From Bacteroidota bacterium (GTDB lineage: Bacteria > Bacteroidota > Bacteroidia > Chitinophagales > LD1), in the NCBI GenBank assembly GCA_947475165.1, contig CANJLD010000023.1, positions 1 to 57,988 of the forward strand: a stretch of 57,988 nt of DNA, given 5' to 3'. Made by a program: the position numbers and the translations under genes. How positions within the stretch are numbered: the first letter of the stretch is position 1; every line of letters starts with the position of its first letter. Under the pieces are notes generated by a model. It was not told the DNA's origin, did no database searches, and was given only the letters and a program-made list of their open reading frames with translations. Positions 9,020 through 17,049 of this stretch are shown here, piece by piece.

Positions 9020-10081
9020 ATGAGCAAGAAAATTGTATTGATAGAAGATAACAAAGCAGTGCGCGAAAACATTGAAGAAATTCTCGAACTCGCCAACTAC
9101 AAAGTGTTTGCTGCACCTAACGGCAAAAAAGGTGTTGACCTCGTTACCAAAGAAACTCCCGACCTCATCATTTGCGATATTATGATGCCCGAGTTAGACG
9201 GCTACGGAGTGTTACACATGCTCAGTAAAAACCCGAAGACAAGTTTTATTCCTTTTATTTTTCTAACAGCAAAAGCAGATAGAACAGATTTCCGTAAGGG
9301 AATGGAAATGGGAGCCGATGATTATATCACTAAACCCTTCGATGATATTGAATTACTAAACGCTATTGAAGTGCGTTTAAAGAAAAATGATTTGCTCAAA
9401 ACAGAATTTGCATCAAGTGCAGAAGGCGTGAATGATTTTTTAAATCAGGCGCGCGTAAATGGTAAAATAGATATTACCAAAGGCGACCGCGAAGTAGAGA
9501 GCTACAAAAAGAAACAGATGGTGTATACACACGGTCACCGTCCTTCTTATTTATTTTTTGTGGTAAAAGGAAAAGTAAAATCGTTCCGTATGAACGATGA
9601 CGGTAAAGAGTTGATTATCTCCATTCATAAAGATGGCGAATTTATGGGCTATACAGCTTTGCTTGAAGAAACTCCTTATGCAGATAATGCCGAAGCTATG
9701 GAAGACAGCGAAGTAATGATGATTCCTAAAGCTGACTTCTATGCTCTGCTCAATACCGATGCACAAGTGGCGAAGAGTTTTATCAAATTGCTCTCGCACA
9801 ACCTGGCAGAGCGCGAAGAAGCATTACTGAACCTCGCTTACAACTCGCTTCGCAAACGGGTAGCCGTTGGTTTGTTGCAGGTGTATGATAAATTCAAAAA
9901 AGCTCCGGGCGATAAACCTAAACTGGAAATACCGCGCGAAGATTTAGCACAAGTAGTAGGCACAGCTACTGAAAGTTTAATCCGCACACTCAGCGATTTC
10001 AAGAATGAAAAATTGATAGAAATTAAAGAGGGAAAGATTGTAGTGATGGATGAAAGCAAGTTGAAAAATCTACTGAATTAG
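9020..10081 (+). CDS. Response regulator fused to a Crp/Fnr-type sensor and HTH domain
   Basis: 353 residues. Residues 1-125 are a receiver domain with acidic pocket E9-D10, phosphoacceptor D53 (IICDIMMPELDGYG), Thr of FLTAKAD and Lys of ITKPFDD. Residues about 150-260 are a cNMP-binding-like barrel (PSYLFFVVKGKVKSFRMNDDGKELIISIHKDGEFMGY) and 270-353 a Crp winged helix (IPREDLAQVVGTATESLIRTLSDF). This fusion lets a phosphorelay drive a Crp-type DNA-binding module; no cyclic-nucleotide ligand can be assumed. It lies 6 bases after its kinase and 6 bases before nnrD. Confidence 0.93.
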   Translation: MSKKIVLIEDNKAVRENIEEILELANYKVFAAPNGKKGVDLVTKETPDLIICDIMMPELDGYGVLHMLSKNPKTSFIPFIFLTAKADRTDFRKGMEMGADDYITKPFDDIELLNAIEVRLKKNDLLKTEFASSAEGVNDFLNQARVNGKIDITKGDREVESYKKKQMVYTHGHRPSYLFFVVKGKVKSFRMNDDGKELIISIHKDGEFMGYTALLEETPYADNAEAMEDSEVMMIPKADFYALLNTDAQVAKSFIKLLSHNLAEREEALLNLAYNSLRKRVAVGLLQVYDKFKKAPGDKPKLEIPREDLAQVVGTATESLIRTLSDFKNEKLIEIKEGKIVVMDESKLKNLLN

Positions 10082-10087
10082 TTTTTT

Positions 10088-10915
10088 ATGCTGGCAAACC
10101 TTACTCTTCCAAAACTTATTGAACGTGATAAGTTTTCTCATAAAGGAAGTTACGGTCATGCTTTAATTGCTGCCGGTAGTTACGGCAAAATGGGTGCGGC
10201 TGTACTTTCGGTAAAGGCAGCACTCCATAGCGGTGCAGGTTTGGTAACTGCTCTTGTTCCCGAATGTGGTTACGATATAATGCAAATCAGCAACCCTGAA
10301 GCAATGGTGCTGGTGAGTGGAGAAAAGGAATTGCATGAAGTGCTTGATTTAACTTCCTTTAATACCATTGGTGTTGGTCCGGGAATTGGAACTTCGGAAA
10401 GCGCAGCTGACTTTTTAAAGAATCTATTGCAACAGTATCGTCAGCCTATGGTGCTAGATGCCGATGTGCTGAATATTATTTCCGGTAATGAAGCGTTGCT
10501 TGAACTTATTCCTGAAAACTCGGTGCTTACTCCGCATGTAGGCGAGTTTAGAAGATTAGTAGGTGTTTGGAATAGTGATAATGAAGAGATGGAGAAGTTG
10601 ATAGCACTTTCTGTAAAACATAAATTAGTAACAGTGTTGAAAGGCGCAAATACTACCGTGGTTTCACCGGAAGGAAAAACTTACATCAATAGCACCGGCA
10701 ACCCCGGTATGGCAAAAGGCGGAAGCGGTGATGTGCTAACCGGTATAATTACTTCGTTGCTTGCACAAGGTTATTCTTCAACGGATGCAGCGGTGCTGGG
10801 TGTTTATATACACGGACTTGCCGGAGACTTTGCCAAAACAGATTTAGGGGAAACTGCTATAACCGCTAGTGATATTATCAGCTATCTGCCACAAGCATTT
10901 AAGACATTAGAGTAA
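10088..10915 (+). CDS. nnrD: ADP/ATP-dependent NAD(P)H-hydrate dehydratase
   Basis: 275 residues. Repairs hydrated NAD(P)H back to NAD(P)H. Signature segments are KGSYGHALIAAGSYGKMGAAVLSVKAALHSGAG near the N-terminus, GVGPGIGT, VLDADVLN, LTPHVGEFRRL, VLKGANTTVVSPEG and the nucleotide-binding AKGGSGDVLTGIITSLLAQG. The NnrE epimerase half common in bifunctional proteins is absent, so this is the stand-alone dehydratase. It is the third gene of a tight + strand run with the kinase and receiver-CRP regulator, which is an unexpected partnership. Confidence 0.93.
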   Translation: MLANLTLPKLIERDKFSHKGSYGHALIAAGSYGKMGAAVLSVKAALHSGAGLVTALVPECGYDIMQISNPEAMVLVSGEKELHEVLDLTSFNTIGVGPGIGTSESAADFLKNLLQQYRQPMVLDADVLNIISGNEALLELIPENSVLTPHVGEFRRLVGVWNSDNEEMEKLIALSVKHKLVTVLKGANTTVVSPEGKTYINSTGNPGMAKGGSGDVLTGIITSLLAQGYSSTDAAVLGVYIHGLAGDFAKTDLGETAITASDIISYLPQAFKTLE

Positions 10916-10940
10916 ATACGTAGTGAAACTATTGAGTTAA

Positions 10941-12614
10941 TCAATATTTCTTGCTCCTGAAAATGGTAAACAGCATTCGTATTCCAAGAACGTTTGCCAG
11001 CACAAAACCAATTCCTCCAAAAATAGAAACGTGCTGATACAGCGGTGGAAATTTTACAGCAATTAAAATTGCCGAAGCCATCAATATAGAACCGATAAGA
11101 AAGCCACCTGTTATCCGGTTACTCGCCAAATCAATTTTGTGGGTAATGTCTTCTAAGCCTTCGTGCTCGATAGAAACTTTCAATTCTCCCTTCTTTATCT
11201 TGCCAATTATGTCTCGAATATCGCGCGGAAAATTTTCGATGAGCGAAAGCGAGTCGCGGGCAGAACCTAAAAAGCGTTTCAAAATTGACATCAAGCCAAA
11301 TTCATCGGCTAAAGTTTTGTTGATGTGCGGGGTTAGCTCTTCAATAATATTCAAGTCAGGGTCCAAGCGGTGACCAACTCCTTCAATAGTTATCATCGCT
11401 TTGGAAAGAAGAAAATAATCAGGAGGCATTTTTATGGTGTACCGGTTTACCAATTCGAGCAGACGATTGAACAGATCCGACATATTCATTTTGTCAGCCG
11501 GTAAAGCATGATAGTCGTTAATCAAATCTTCTACCTCGTATTCGAAAGTTTTGTTGCCTTCAAACTGTTGACTTACGGCAATGTTCTTCAACCCCCAGAT
11601 TAGTGTTTTGGAATCCTTTGCCGTAACTCCATAAACTATATCTGCAAAAAATTCTACATCTGCTTTCAGCACCGTGCCCATCATTCCGAAATCAATAAAG
11701 CACACTTTGTTATCAGGCATAGCAAAAAGATTTCCCGGATGCGGATCGGCATGAAAAAAACCGAACTCGAATATCTGTTGAAACAAAGCGAACATGCCAT
11801 TCTTGGCAAGTTCGTGACTATTTGCGCCAATGCGTTGCAATCCATCTGTATCATACGGATGAACACCTTGCACAAACTCCATCGTCAACAGTTTCATTGT
11901 AGTTAACTGCGGATAATACTTAGGAACAAAAACCAGTTCGCTGTTTTCGAAATTACCGGCAAAGCGTTGAAGGTTGTATCCTTCATGTGTAAGGTCGAGT
12001 TCCTTATGAATAGAAACATCAAACGCACGAACCATGCCCACAGGGTCGAGATTAACCAAGTAGCCGCGCTCTTCCATTTTGCGCGCGAAATAATTCATGA
12101 TAACAATGTCGAGTTCTATTTTCTCGGTTATGCCAGGTCTACGCACCTTCAGAACTACCTGTGTGCCGTCCTTCAACTTTGCCTTATGCACTTGCGCAAT
12201 GGATGCGCTTGCAAAAGGAACATCTTCGAATTTCAGAAACACATCATCAATGTTTTTCCCTAACTCCTGCTCAATAATTTTCCTTGCATCTTCTCCTGGA
12301 AACGCAGGAACATGCGTTTGAAGTTTTTCAAATTCTGCAACCAACTCAAGCGGGATGACATCCGGCCGATTACTAAGTATTTGCGCGAGCTTAATGTAAG
12401 TAGTGCCGAGTTCTTCCACAGCCATGCGCATTCTTTCCCATTTAGAATGGCTGTGAATTTTTTCCACCAAATTTTTTGGAAGAAAAGCTTCTATCAATCT
12501 TGCTTTCAACGACATCCCTGCATCGGAAAGAATATCCTGAAAACCGTATTTAATCAGTATCCCGATAATCTGCCGGTATCTCCTTAAAACTTTAAAGTTT
12601 AAATTAAAAAGCAT
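10941..12614 (-). CDS. ABC1/AarF/UbiB atypical kinase family protein
   Basis: 557 residues. The N-terminal ABC1 signature is LGTTYIKLAQILSNRPDVIP; the nucleotide-binding region includes the Ala-rich loop PFASASIAQVHKAKLKDG, VVLKVRRPG with the catalytic Lys, FFHADPHPGNLF (catalytic loop) and CFIDFGMMG (DFG). Two hydrophobic segments at the C-terminus (about 495-550) anchor it to the membrane. Members support quinone biosynthesis or lipid homeostasis through an ATPase activity; in a Bacteroidota a menaquinone-related role is only inference. It converges with nnrD across a 25-base gap. Confidence 0.92.
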   Translation of the reverse strand: MLFNLNFKVLRRYRQIIGILIKYGFQDILSDAGMSLKARLIEAFLPKNLVEKIHSHSKWERMRMAVEELGTTYIKLAQILSNRPDVIPLELVAEFEKLQTHVPAFPGEDARKIIEQELGKNIDDVFLKFEDVPFASASIAQVHKAKLKDGTQVVLKVRRPGITEKIELDIVIMNYFARKMEERGYLVNLDPVGMVRAFDVSIHKELDLTHEGYNLQRFAGNFENSELVFVPKYYPQLTTMKLLTMEFVQGVHPYDTDGLQRIGANSHELAKNGMFALFQQIFEFGFFHADPHPGNLFAMPDNKVCFIDFGMMGTVLKADVEFFADIVYGVTAKDSKTLIWGLKNIAVSQQFEGNKTFEYEVEDLINDYHALPADKMNMSDLFNRLLELVNRYTIKMPPDYFLLSKAMITIEGVGHRLDPDLNIIEELTPHINKTLADEFGLMSILKRFLGSARDSLSLIENFPRDIRDIIGKIKKGELKVSIEHEGLEDITHKIDLASNRITGGFLIGSILMASAILIAVKFPPLYQHVSIFGGIGFVLANVLGIRMLFTIFRSKKY

Positions 12615-12658
12615 GGATTTATTATTTCAAAAAGGTTCAACCGACTGATTAAAACGGC

Positions 12659-13036
12659 TTATAGAACTTTTGAAAGGAATTTATAGAATTCAAAACGCGT
12701 ATCGCGGAAGGAAGAAAAGAAGTCGACCATACGTTTATGCATATCATCATTGTCTGCCACGAACTTTTCTTCTATATGCGTTGGAATTGCTTTTGCCATT
12801 TCATTTAATCTTTCAGAACGGGCTGCATTGTCGTGGCGAAGAATATCGTGCTGCTCCTTCAAAAGAATAAACCGGTTTTGAAAATGCTCTACCTGTGCCA
12901 TGGTTTCTTTTGAAGTATTTTTTGCTACTACTTCTTCAAGCCGACCAGTAAGGACACTAAGTTCCTGTTTGTAAAATTCAAGCTCGCGTAACCAGTCGTT
13001 TTCCTGATGGTGTAAAGAATTGATACTTGCTTTCAT
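12659..13036 (-). CDS. Hypothetical coiled-coil protein
   Basis: 125 residues, charged, with no signal peptide or membrane span. The sequence is largely helical with heptad-like hydrophobics (WLRELEFYKQELSVLTGRLEEVV, HFQNRFILLKEQHDILRHD). I recognise no family. It lies 44 bases upstream of the ubiB-like gene on the same strand, so the two may be co-transcribed. A CATCTTTG box upstream (13068-13075, - strand) resembles the phylum's -7 element. Confidence 0.6.
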   Translation of the reverse strand: MKASINSLHHQENDWLRELEFYKQELSVLTGRLEEVVAKNTSKETMAQVEHFQNRFILLKEQHDILRHDNAARSERLNEMAKAIPTHIEEKFVADNDDMHKRMVDFFSSFRDTRFEFYKFLSKVL

Positions 13037-13067
13037 GTTGTGTATTTTTAGTTGTTATTTAATATGG

Positions 13068-13075
13068 CAAAGATG
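13068..13075 (-). promoter_or_regulatory. Putative -7 promoter box for the coiled-coil gene
   Basis: On the - strand the box reads CATCTTTG, differing at one position from the Bacteroidota TAnnTTTG -7 consensus. It lies about 30 bases upstream of the start codon at 13036. No clear -33 element was found, so this is a weak call. Confidence 0.35.
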
Positions 13076-13191
13076 GAGCGGGTGGCATCTGTAGCCGATG
13101 ATGCAGGTCAAAACATAAGATGAGTTTGGTCACATTAACAACATTTCAAAATCATGGTGATTATAGCTGCCAATTGCCATTTTCGCACTGA

Positions 13192-13740
13192 ATGAGCAAC
13201 CTAGAGAATTTGAAAAAGCAAACCAATTGGTATGTGATAACAGGCGGACCAGGTTCGGGGAAAACCACTATGGTTAATTTGTTGCGGGCAAGAGGATACA
13301 AAACGACTATTGAGAACGCCCGCCATTATTTTGACATGCAGCGCCTAAATGGAAAAACTGTAGAAGAGGTGCGCAAGCATCAGGAAGATTTCCAGCTGAA
13401 AATTCTTGAGATGCAGATAGAAGTGGAGAAACAGCTTTCTCCTGATGATATTGTATTTCTGGACAGGGCCATTCCGGATGCACTAGCCTACTACCGGTAT
13501 CTTAATATCATCATAGACCCTAAACTTGCTGAAGCAATGCACTCCATGGCTTATAAAAAGGTGTTTATTCTTGATTGCCTCCCATTGGTGCAGGATTACG
13601 CACGAAGAGAGGATGAAACGGCACAAAAAAGAATACATGCCATCATTACAGATATTTATGAATCCTTACCTTTCCCCGTGATTCATGTTCCGGTAATTCT
13701 GCCGCATGAACGGGTTGATTTTATTTTGAAAAATCTTTAG
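13192..13740 (+). CDS. AAA/P-loop NTPase, small-kinase-like (AAA_28 type)
   Basis: 182 residues. Walker A is at about residues 17-26 (ITGGPGSGKTTM), and DDIVFLDRAIPDALAYYRY gives a Walker-B-like Asp followed by the 'DR.xxDxxAYxx' pattern of this family of predicted nucleotide or sugar kinases. The C-terminus (PFPVIHVPVILPHERVDFIL) matches the usual 'vP..p..eRvdfil' ending. The substrate is unknown. The gene is followed 9 bases later by a VOC protein, likely in one transcript. Confidence 0.82.
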   Translation: MSNLENLKKQTNWYVITGGPGSGKTTMVNLLRARGYKTTIENARHYFDMQRLNGKTVEEVRKHQEDFQLKILEMQIEVEKQLSPDDIVFLDRAIPDALAYYRYLNIIIDPKLAEAMHSMAYKKVFILDCLPLVQDYARREDETAQKRIHAIITDIYESLPFPVIHVPVILPHERVDFILKNL

Positions 13741-13749
13741 AAACGGAAA

Positions 13750-14139
13750 ATGAAAATAGAAACGGTTGAAATAATTCTTTACGTAAGCAACCAGGAATTG
13801 AGTAAGAAGTTTTACGAAGCTGTTCTTCATAAATCTCCTTCTCTTAATGTTCCGGGCATGACGGAGTTTACACTTTCCGAAAACCTTAAACTCAGTCTAA
13901 TGCCCAATGCCGGCATTGCAAAAATACTTGGCGACAAAACACCTCATCCTGAAACCGGAACCGGTATTCCGCGTTGTGAATTGTATTTGCATGTAAAAGA
14001 TTTAAAAGCAGAATTTGACAATGCTATTAAAGCAGGCGCAAAACTGATTAGTGAAATTGAAGAAAGAAACTGGGGCGACCGTGCCGGTTATCTCGCTGAC
14101 TCTGATGGGCATGTGATTGCATTAGCGGAGATGATATAG
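13750..14139 (+). CDS. VOC (glyoxalase/bleomycin-resistance) superfamily protein
   Basis: 129 residues, one VOC module: ETVEIILYVSNQELSKKFYEAVL at the N-terminus, the FTLSENLKLSLMP strand, then ELYLHVKDLKAEFDNAIKAGAKLI and a final WGDRAGYLADSDGHVIALAE. The Glu in the last strand region and Gln/His positions would bind metal in active relatives, but the N-terminal metal ligand is not obvious here. Typical substrates range from methylglyoxal adducts to antibiotics; nothing local decides. It overlaps nothing and ends 15 bases from the convergent TSUP gene. Confidence 0.85.
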   Translation: MKIETVEIILYVSNQELSKKFYEAVLHKSPSLNVPGMTEFTLSENLKLSLMPNAGIAKILGDKTPHPETGTGIPRCELYLHVKDLKAEFDNAIKAGAKLISEIEERNWGDRAGYLADSDGHVIALAEMI

Positions 14140-14154
14140 CACTTGGGGTTTCTT

Positions 14155-14892
14155 TTAAGGATGCTTAGACAAATCAATTATCGTGCGCACCAACATAAAA
14201 ATACCTACACCTAATATTAAACCCAACACAATTTTCCGGAAATGGTCCTGATTGATTTTGGCTAATAACAACTTGCCTATGTAAGAACCAATTACCGAGA
14301 CTATCAGTAAAATCGGAAGCAGGTTATAATCTTTTGCACTCAAATAATCATTGCCAATATAAATTACACTTCTGCTTAAATCAACTCCCATATCTATTGC
14401 TGCGGATGTGCCGACAAAAAGACTCTTCTCCAAATTATAAGCAGCAAGACTCAATCCTCTTATTGCTCCACCGGTGCCTATGAAGCCTGCAAGAAATCCG
14501 GCAACACTACCACCGGTAATGCTTGTAAGTTTATTTGCATCCAATTTAAAGTTGGGTTTCAATAACAACAAGGCACTGAACGAGATTAGAAACAGAGCGA
14601 GAAACAATTGGTCGTAACGTAAATTTATTTTGTTAGTCAACCACGCCCCTAAAATTACAAATGCCACGCTCGGAATTCCGAATAGCAAGGACAGTTTCCA
14701 GTCAATAGTTTTGCGGAACAATATCAGCTTACTTAGGTTACTGAATACATGAAATATGCCTGTGATGCCAAGAACAGTTTTAAAATCAAAAAACAATCCT
14801 GCTATGGGAACAAAAAATAGAGATGAACCAAAACCGCCTACTGTTCCGATTATTTCGGCAAGAAGAGCCAGTAAGGCGAAGATGATAGTCAT
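14155..14892 (-). CDS. TauE/SafE (TSUP) family permease
   Basis: 245 residues, about seven to eight membrane spans in two repeated halves. GTVGGFGSSLFFVPIAGLFF near residue 17 and AGFLAGFIGTGGAIRGLSLAAYNL near residue 132 are the paired glycine-rich signatures of the family, which exports sulfite, organosulfonates or related anions. It begins 7 bases after the stop of a small membrane protein (14900-15298), in the run of genes downstream of the cco operon. Confidence 0.85.
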   Translation of the reverse strand: MTIIFALLALLAEIIGTVGGFGSSLFFVPIAGLFFDFKTVLGITGIFHVFSNLSKLILFRKTIDWKLSLLFGIPSVAFVILGAWLTNKINLRYDQLFLALFLISFSALLLLKPNFKLDANKLTSITGGSVAGFLAGFIGTGGAIRGLSLAAYNLEKSLFVGTSAAIDMGVDLSRSVIYIGNDYLSAKDYNLLPILLIVSVIGSYIGKLLLAKINQDHFRKIVLGLILGVGIFMLVRTIIDLSKHP

Positions 14893-14899
14893 GTTATTT

Positions 14900-15298
14900 T
14901 TAAAGGAACAACTTTCGGTTCAGCACAACTCCAGATAATATTAGTAAAACTGCAAAAGTCCAAAGTATAATATGCAAACTGGCTACTGTTCTAAGCATAA
15001 TAACTTGAATTGTAATCCAACCAAACAGAATACAGCCTTCTGCAATTATTGCTAAAGAATAAAAATTTGTTTTGAAAAGAATCAGCGCAATAACAACAAA
15101 ACTCAAGATGCCGTTTGCAATCAAGAGAATGATTCCGGGAATTAAATAATTAATGAAGGGGGAATGCTCGAGCAGCGAAAGAGTCATTCCTAAACTTGCT
15201 CCACTTGGGTCTGTAATAAATTTAAAACTTCCGTATAACGCACCAATACCATTGAAGAGTAGAAGCAGAATAGATAGCATTCGTAGAACTACTAACAT
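14900..15298 (-). CDS. Hypothetical four-span membrane protein
   Basis: 132 residues with four hydrophobic segments (about 2-22, 48-72, 80-98, 103-126). No motif is recognised. It sits between a TSUP permease and a soluble hypothetical protein with gaps of 7 and 1 bases, so it is almost certainly part of a single - strand operon. Its small size and position suggest an accessory membrane subunit or stress protein, which is inference only. Confidence 0.65.
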   Translation of the reverse strand: MLVVLRMLSILLLLFNGIGALYGSFKFITDPSGASLGMTLSLLEHSPFINYLIPGIILLIANGILSFVVIALILFKTNFYSLAIIAEGCILFGWITIQVIMLRTVASLHIILWTFAVLLILSGVVLNRKLFL

Positions 15299-15299
15299 A

Positions 15300-15725
15300 T
15301 TACTCCCACTTGTCGCGGTCCGTCAAATCTGTTTCCTCTGCTTCTTTGTATGGATTTTTATGAGCACTACTCATTTCCAACCCTTCTCTGTTTTGTTGCT
15401 CCAGAGTCCAGCTATCAGTAAGTGAAGTCTCAATCCAAAGGTTTCCGCTTTTGCGGAACACCTGTGCGGACAGCCCGAATGTTTTCCAAAGCTGCATTTC
15501 CAAATCTTTAACCTTTTCGTCTTTTACAATTTCTAGTTTACCATCAATATGTTTTTTACGGCAGAGCGAGAGTTTCCTATCATGTGTAAACATTTTAGAT
15601 TTAGGCAAAGCTTTCTCTTCCTTATAAGGCGCGTCAAAAAATTCGAGTTTCAGAAAAGGAAATTCCTTGCCGAAGTCGCGCTGTACTTCGCTTATCGTTC
15701 TTGAATCGCTGATTAGAATTTCCAT
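15300..15725 (-). CDS. Hypothetical soluble protein downstream of the cco cluster
   Basis: 141 residues, charged, no signal peptide. It begins MEILISDSRTISEVQRDFGKEFPFLKLEFF and has a central VKDLEMQLWKTFGLSAQVFRKSGNLWIETSLTDSWTLEQQN segment that looks like a compact alpha/beta fold. I do not know a function. It lies 4 bases after the SafE-like gene and 1 base before the membrane protein at 15298, so it is transcribed with the cco accessory genes. Confidence 0.65.
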   Translation of the reverse strand: MEILISDSRTISEVQRDFGKEFPFLKLEFFDAPYKEEKALPKSKMFTHDRKLSLCRKKHIDGKLEIVKDEKVKDLEMQLWKTFGLSAQVFRKSGNLWIETSLTDSWTLEQQNREGLEMSSAHKNPYKEAEETDLTDRDKWE

Positions 15726-15729
15726 GGCT

Positions 15730-16443
15730 TTACTTTTTATGACAACAACTATGTTTAGTGCAATCCGTTTTACTTAACTCCGGACTTACATACGGAATAC
15801 CCAAATTCATTCCTCTCAAAATCAACCCACAAGCCATTATTCCTACAAACACCGGCACCGCTCTTCTTACTTTGCTTCGCCACTCAATACTTATGGCGCT
15901 TGATGCCATTGAAACAAACAGCATTGCCGGTAATGTTCCTAAGCCAAACATCAGCATGAACAAAATTCCTTTCCACGCATCACCGGTAGCAATAGTACCG
16001 GCTACGCCTAAGTAAACTAATCCACAAGGGAGAAGTCCGTTCAATACACCAATAGAAAAGAGCGATGCGTAGCTTTTTTGCTTAAACAAATTGCCCAGCA
16101 AAGATTTCACTTTCGTAACTATTGGCAGTATGATTTTCGTCAATCCGAAAAAGGAAGTTACACGCGAAGGCAAGAGCAAGCCAAGCAGAATAATTATACC
16201 AAGAGTGATGGACAGAATTTGTTGATAGCCACCTATAACGAAACCTTTACCAAGTAAACCGAAGAGCAAACCGAAAACTCCGTAGGTAAAAACTCTGCCC
16301 AGGTTGTAAACGATACTACCGACAACTCGTTTGAATTTGGTTTCTCTTCCCAGCGGCAACGCCATAGCAATAGGACCACACATGCCTATGCAATGGAAAC
16401 TTCCGAGGAAGCCGAGTGATATTGCCGCTATTAGAAATTCCAT
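15730..16443 (-). CDS. SafE/TauE-type membrane protein of the cbb3 oxidase cluster
   Basis: 237 residues, six or so membrane spans. The N-terminus AISLGFLGSFHCIGMCGPIAMALPLG carries the HCxGMCGP signature of the CcoA/UreH-like SafE subgroup, and the second half has GLLPCGLVYLGVAGTIATG. Such proteins sit next to ccoGH in many genomes and are thought to supply or export copper during oxidase assembly; the Cys and Met residues in the first span fit metal handling. The C-terminal tail TDCTKHSCCHKK is rich in Cys and His, again suggesting metal binding. Confidence 0.85.
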   Translation of the reverse strand: MEFLIAAISLGFLGSFHCIGMCGPIAMALPLGRETKFKRVVGSIVYNLGRVFTYGVFGLLFGLLGKGFVIGGYQQILSITLGIIILLGLLLPSRVTSFFGLTKIILPIVTKVKSLLGNLFKQKSYASLFSIGVLNGLLPCGLVYLGVAGTIATGDAWKGILFMLMFGLGTLPAMLFVSMASSAISIEWRSKVRRAVPVFVGIMACGLILRGMNLGIPYVSPELSKTDCTKHSCCHKK

Positions 16444-16454
16444 TTTTTCTATTG

Positions 16455-16487
16455 AGACCTCGCAGGTTTTAAAAACCTGCGAGGTCT
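16455..16487. repeat. Perfect 16-bp palindrome between ccoH and safE
   Basis: The arms 16455-16470 and 16472-16487 are perfect reverse complements (AGACCTCGCAGGTTTT and its complement) separated by one base. It lies in the 48-base gap between the ccoH stop and the safE start. As RNA it would form a very stable hairpin inside the operon, so it could trim or attenuate the message. A U-run follows it only on the + strand, so it is not a typical terminator for this operon. Confidence 0.8.
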
Positions 16488-16491
16488 TTTG

Positions 16492-16998
16492 TTATTGAAT
16501 ATTTATAGTGCCTTCGTTGTAATAATTTACGCCTCCTGCACTCCAGTCAATCTTCATTTCATATACTCCATGTTGAAGCTTAGCAGAATTAACCTGACAC
16601 AAGCCGTTTGAATCCGGAGAACAAGCCACCGTAAAATCTCTTTTAGCTTCTGAAGCATTGTAGAAAAGAATTTCTGCCTTCACATTTTTGCTAAGCATTT
16701 CGGTTGGAAATTGAATGTCAATTTTTTTGCCATCTACATTCCAACTCAATTGCTCTTTCAATTCGTGTGTTCTTTTCTGTTTATCTACCTGCTCCTGAAA
16801 CTTCAATTCTTTAGCATAGTAATCCGGACTTACTAGATCATCTTTAACCGTTGTTGTTTTATACACCAGAAAAAGAATGAGCAACATAAAACCTCCATAG
16901 AGAATTACAATGCGCCAGCCCCAAGAAACCACCCCCAACCCCCTAAAGGGGGCTTTAGATTTGTCTTGATTTGAGCGTTCTGTTTTATCTATTTCCAT
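16492..16998 (-). CDS. ccoH: FixH family protein (CcoH), oxidase assembly
   Basis: 168 residues with one membrane span (about 31-46, IVILYGGFMLLILFLVY). After it comes the FixH-type pattern DLVSPDYYAKELKFQEQVDKQ and a periplasmic beta domain. CcoH is needed for cbb3 oxidase assembly with CcoG, CcoI and CcoS. Residues 14-26 (KAPFRGLGVVSWG) are read from an intergenic-type repeat at about 16929-16957. An internal GTG in that repeat would give a start just before SWGWRIVILY and a more family-like N-terminus, so the true start is open. Neighbours: ccoG upstream, safE downstream. Confidence 0.85.
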   Translation of the reverse strand: MEIDKTERSNQDKSKAPFRGLGVVSWGWRIVILYGGFMLLILFLVYKTTTVKDDLVSPDYYAKELKFQEQVDKQKRTHELKEQLSWNVDGKKIDIQFPTEMLSKNVKAEILFYNASEAKRDFTVACSPDSNGLCQVNSAKLQHGVYEMKIDWSAGGVNYYNEGTINIQ

Positions 16999-17015
16999 AA
17001 CTGTTGCTTTTGTAT

Positions 17016-17047
17016 TTGTATTAAGTCCCCTTTAGGGGATTTAGGGG
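17016..17047 (-). repeat. CCCCTAAATCCCCTAAAGGGG-type repeat ahead of ccoH
   Basis: On the - strand the intergenic stretch reads as two CCCCTAAA runs, AAGGGGACTTAATACAA and then the ccoH start about 20 bases on. The same arrangement, in the same orientation to the downstream gene, occurs at 36898-36930 and 49852-49883. The inner part is an imperfect palindrome. Confidence 0.75.
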
Positions 17048-17049
17048 AT

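Noticed and set aside
16455-16487. Rho-independent terminator for ccoH
   Set aside because: On the - strand the stem is not followed by a T run, and safE continues in the same direction shortly after.
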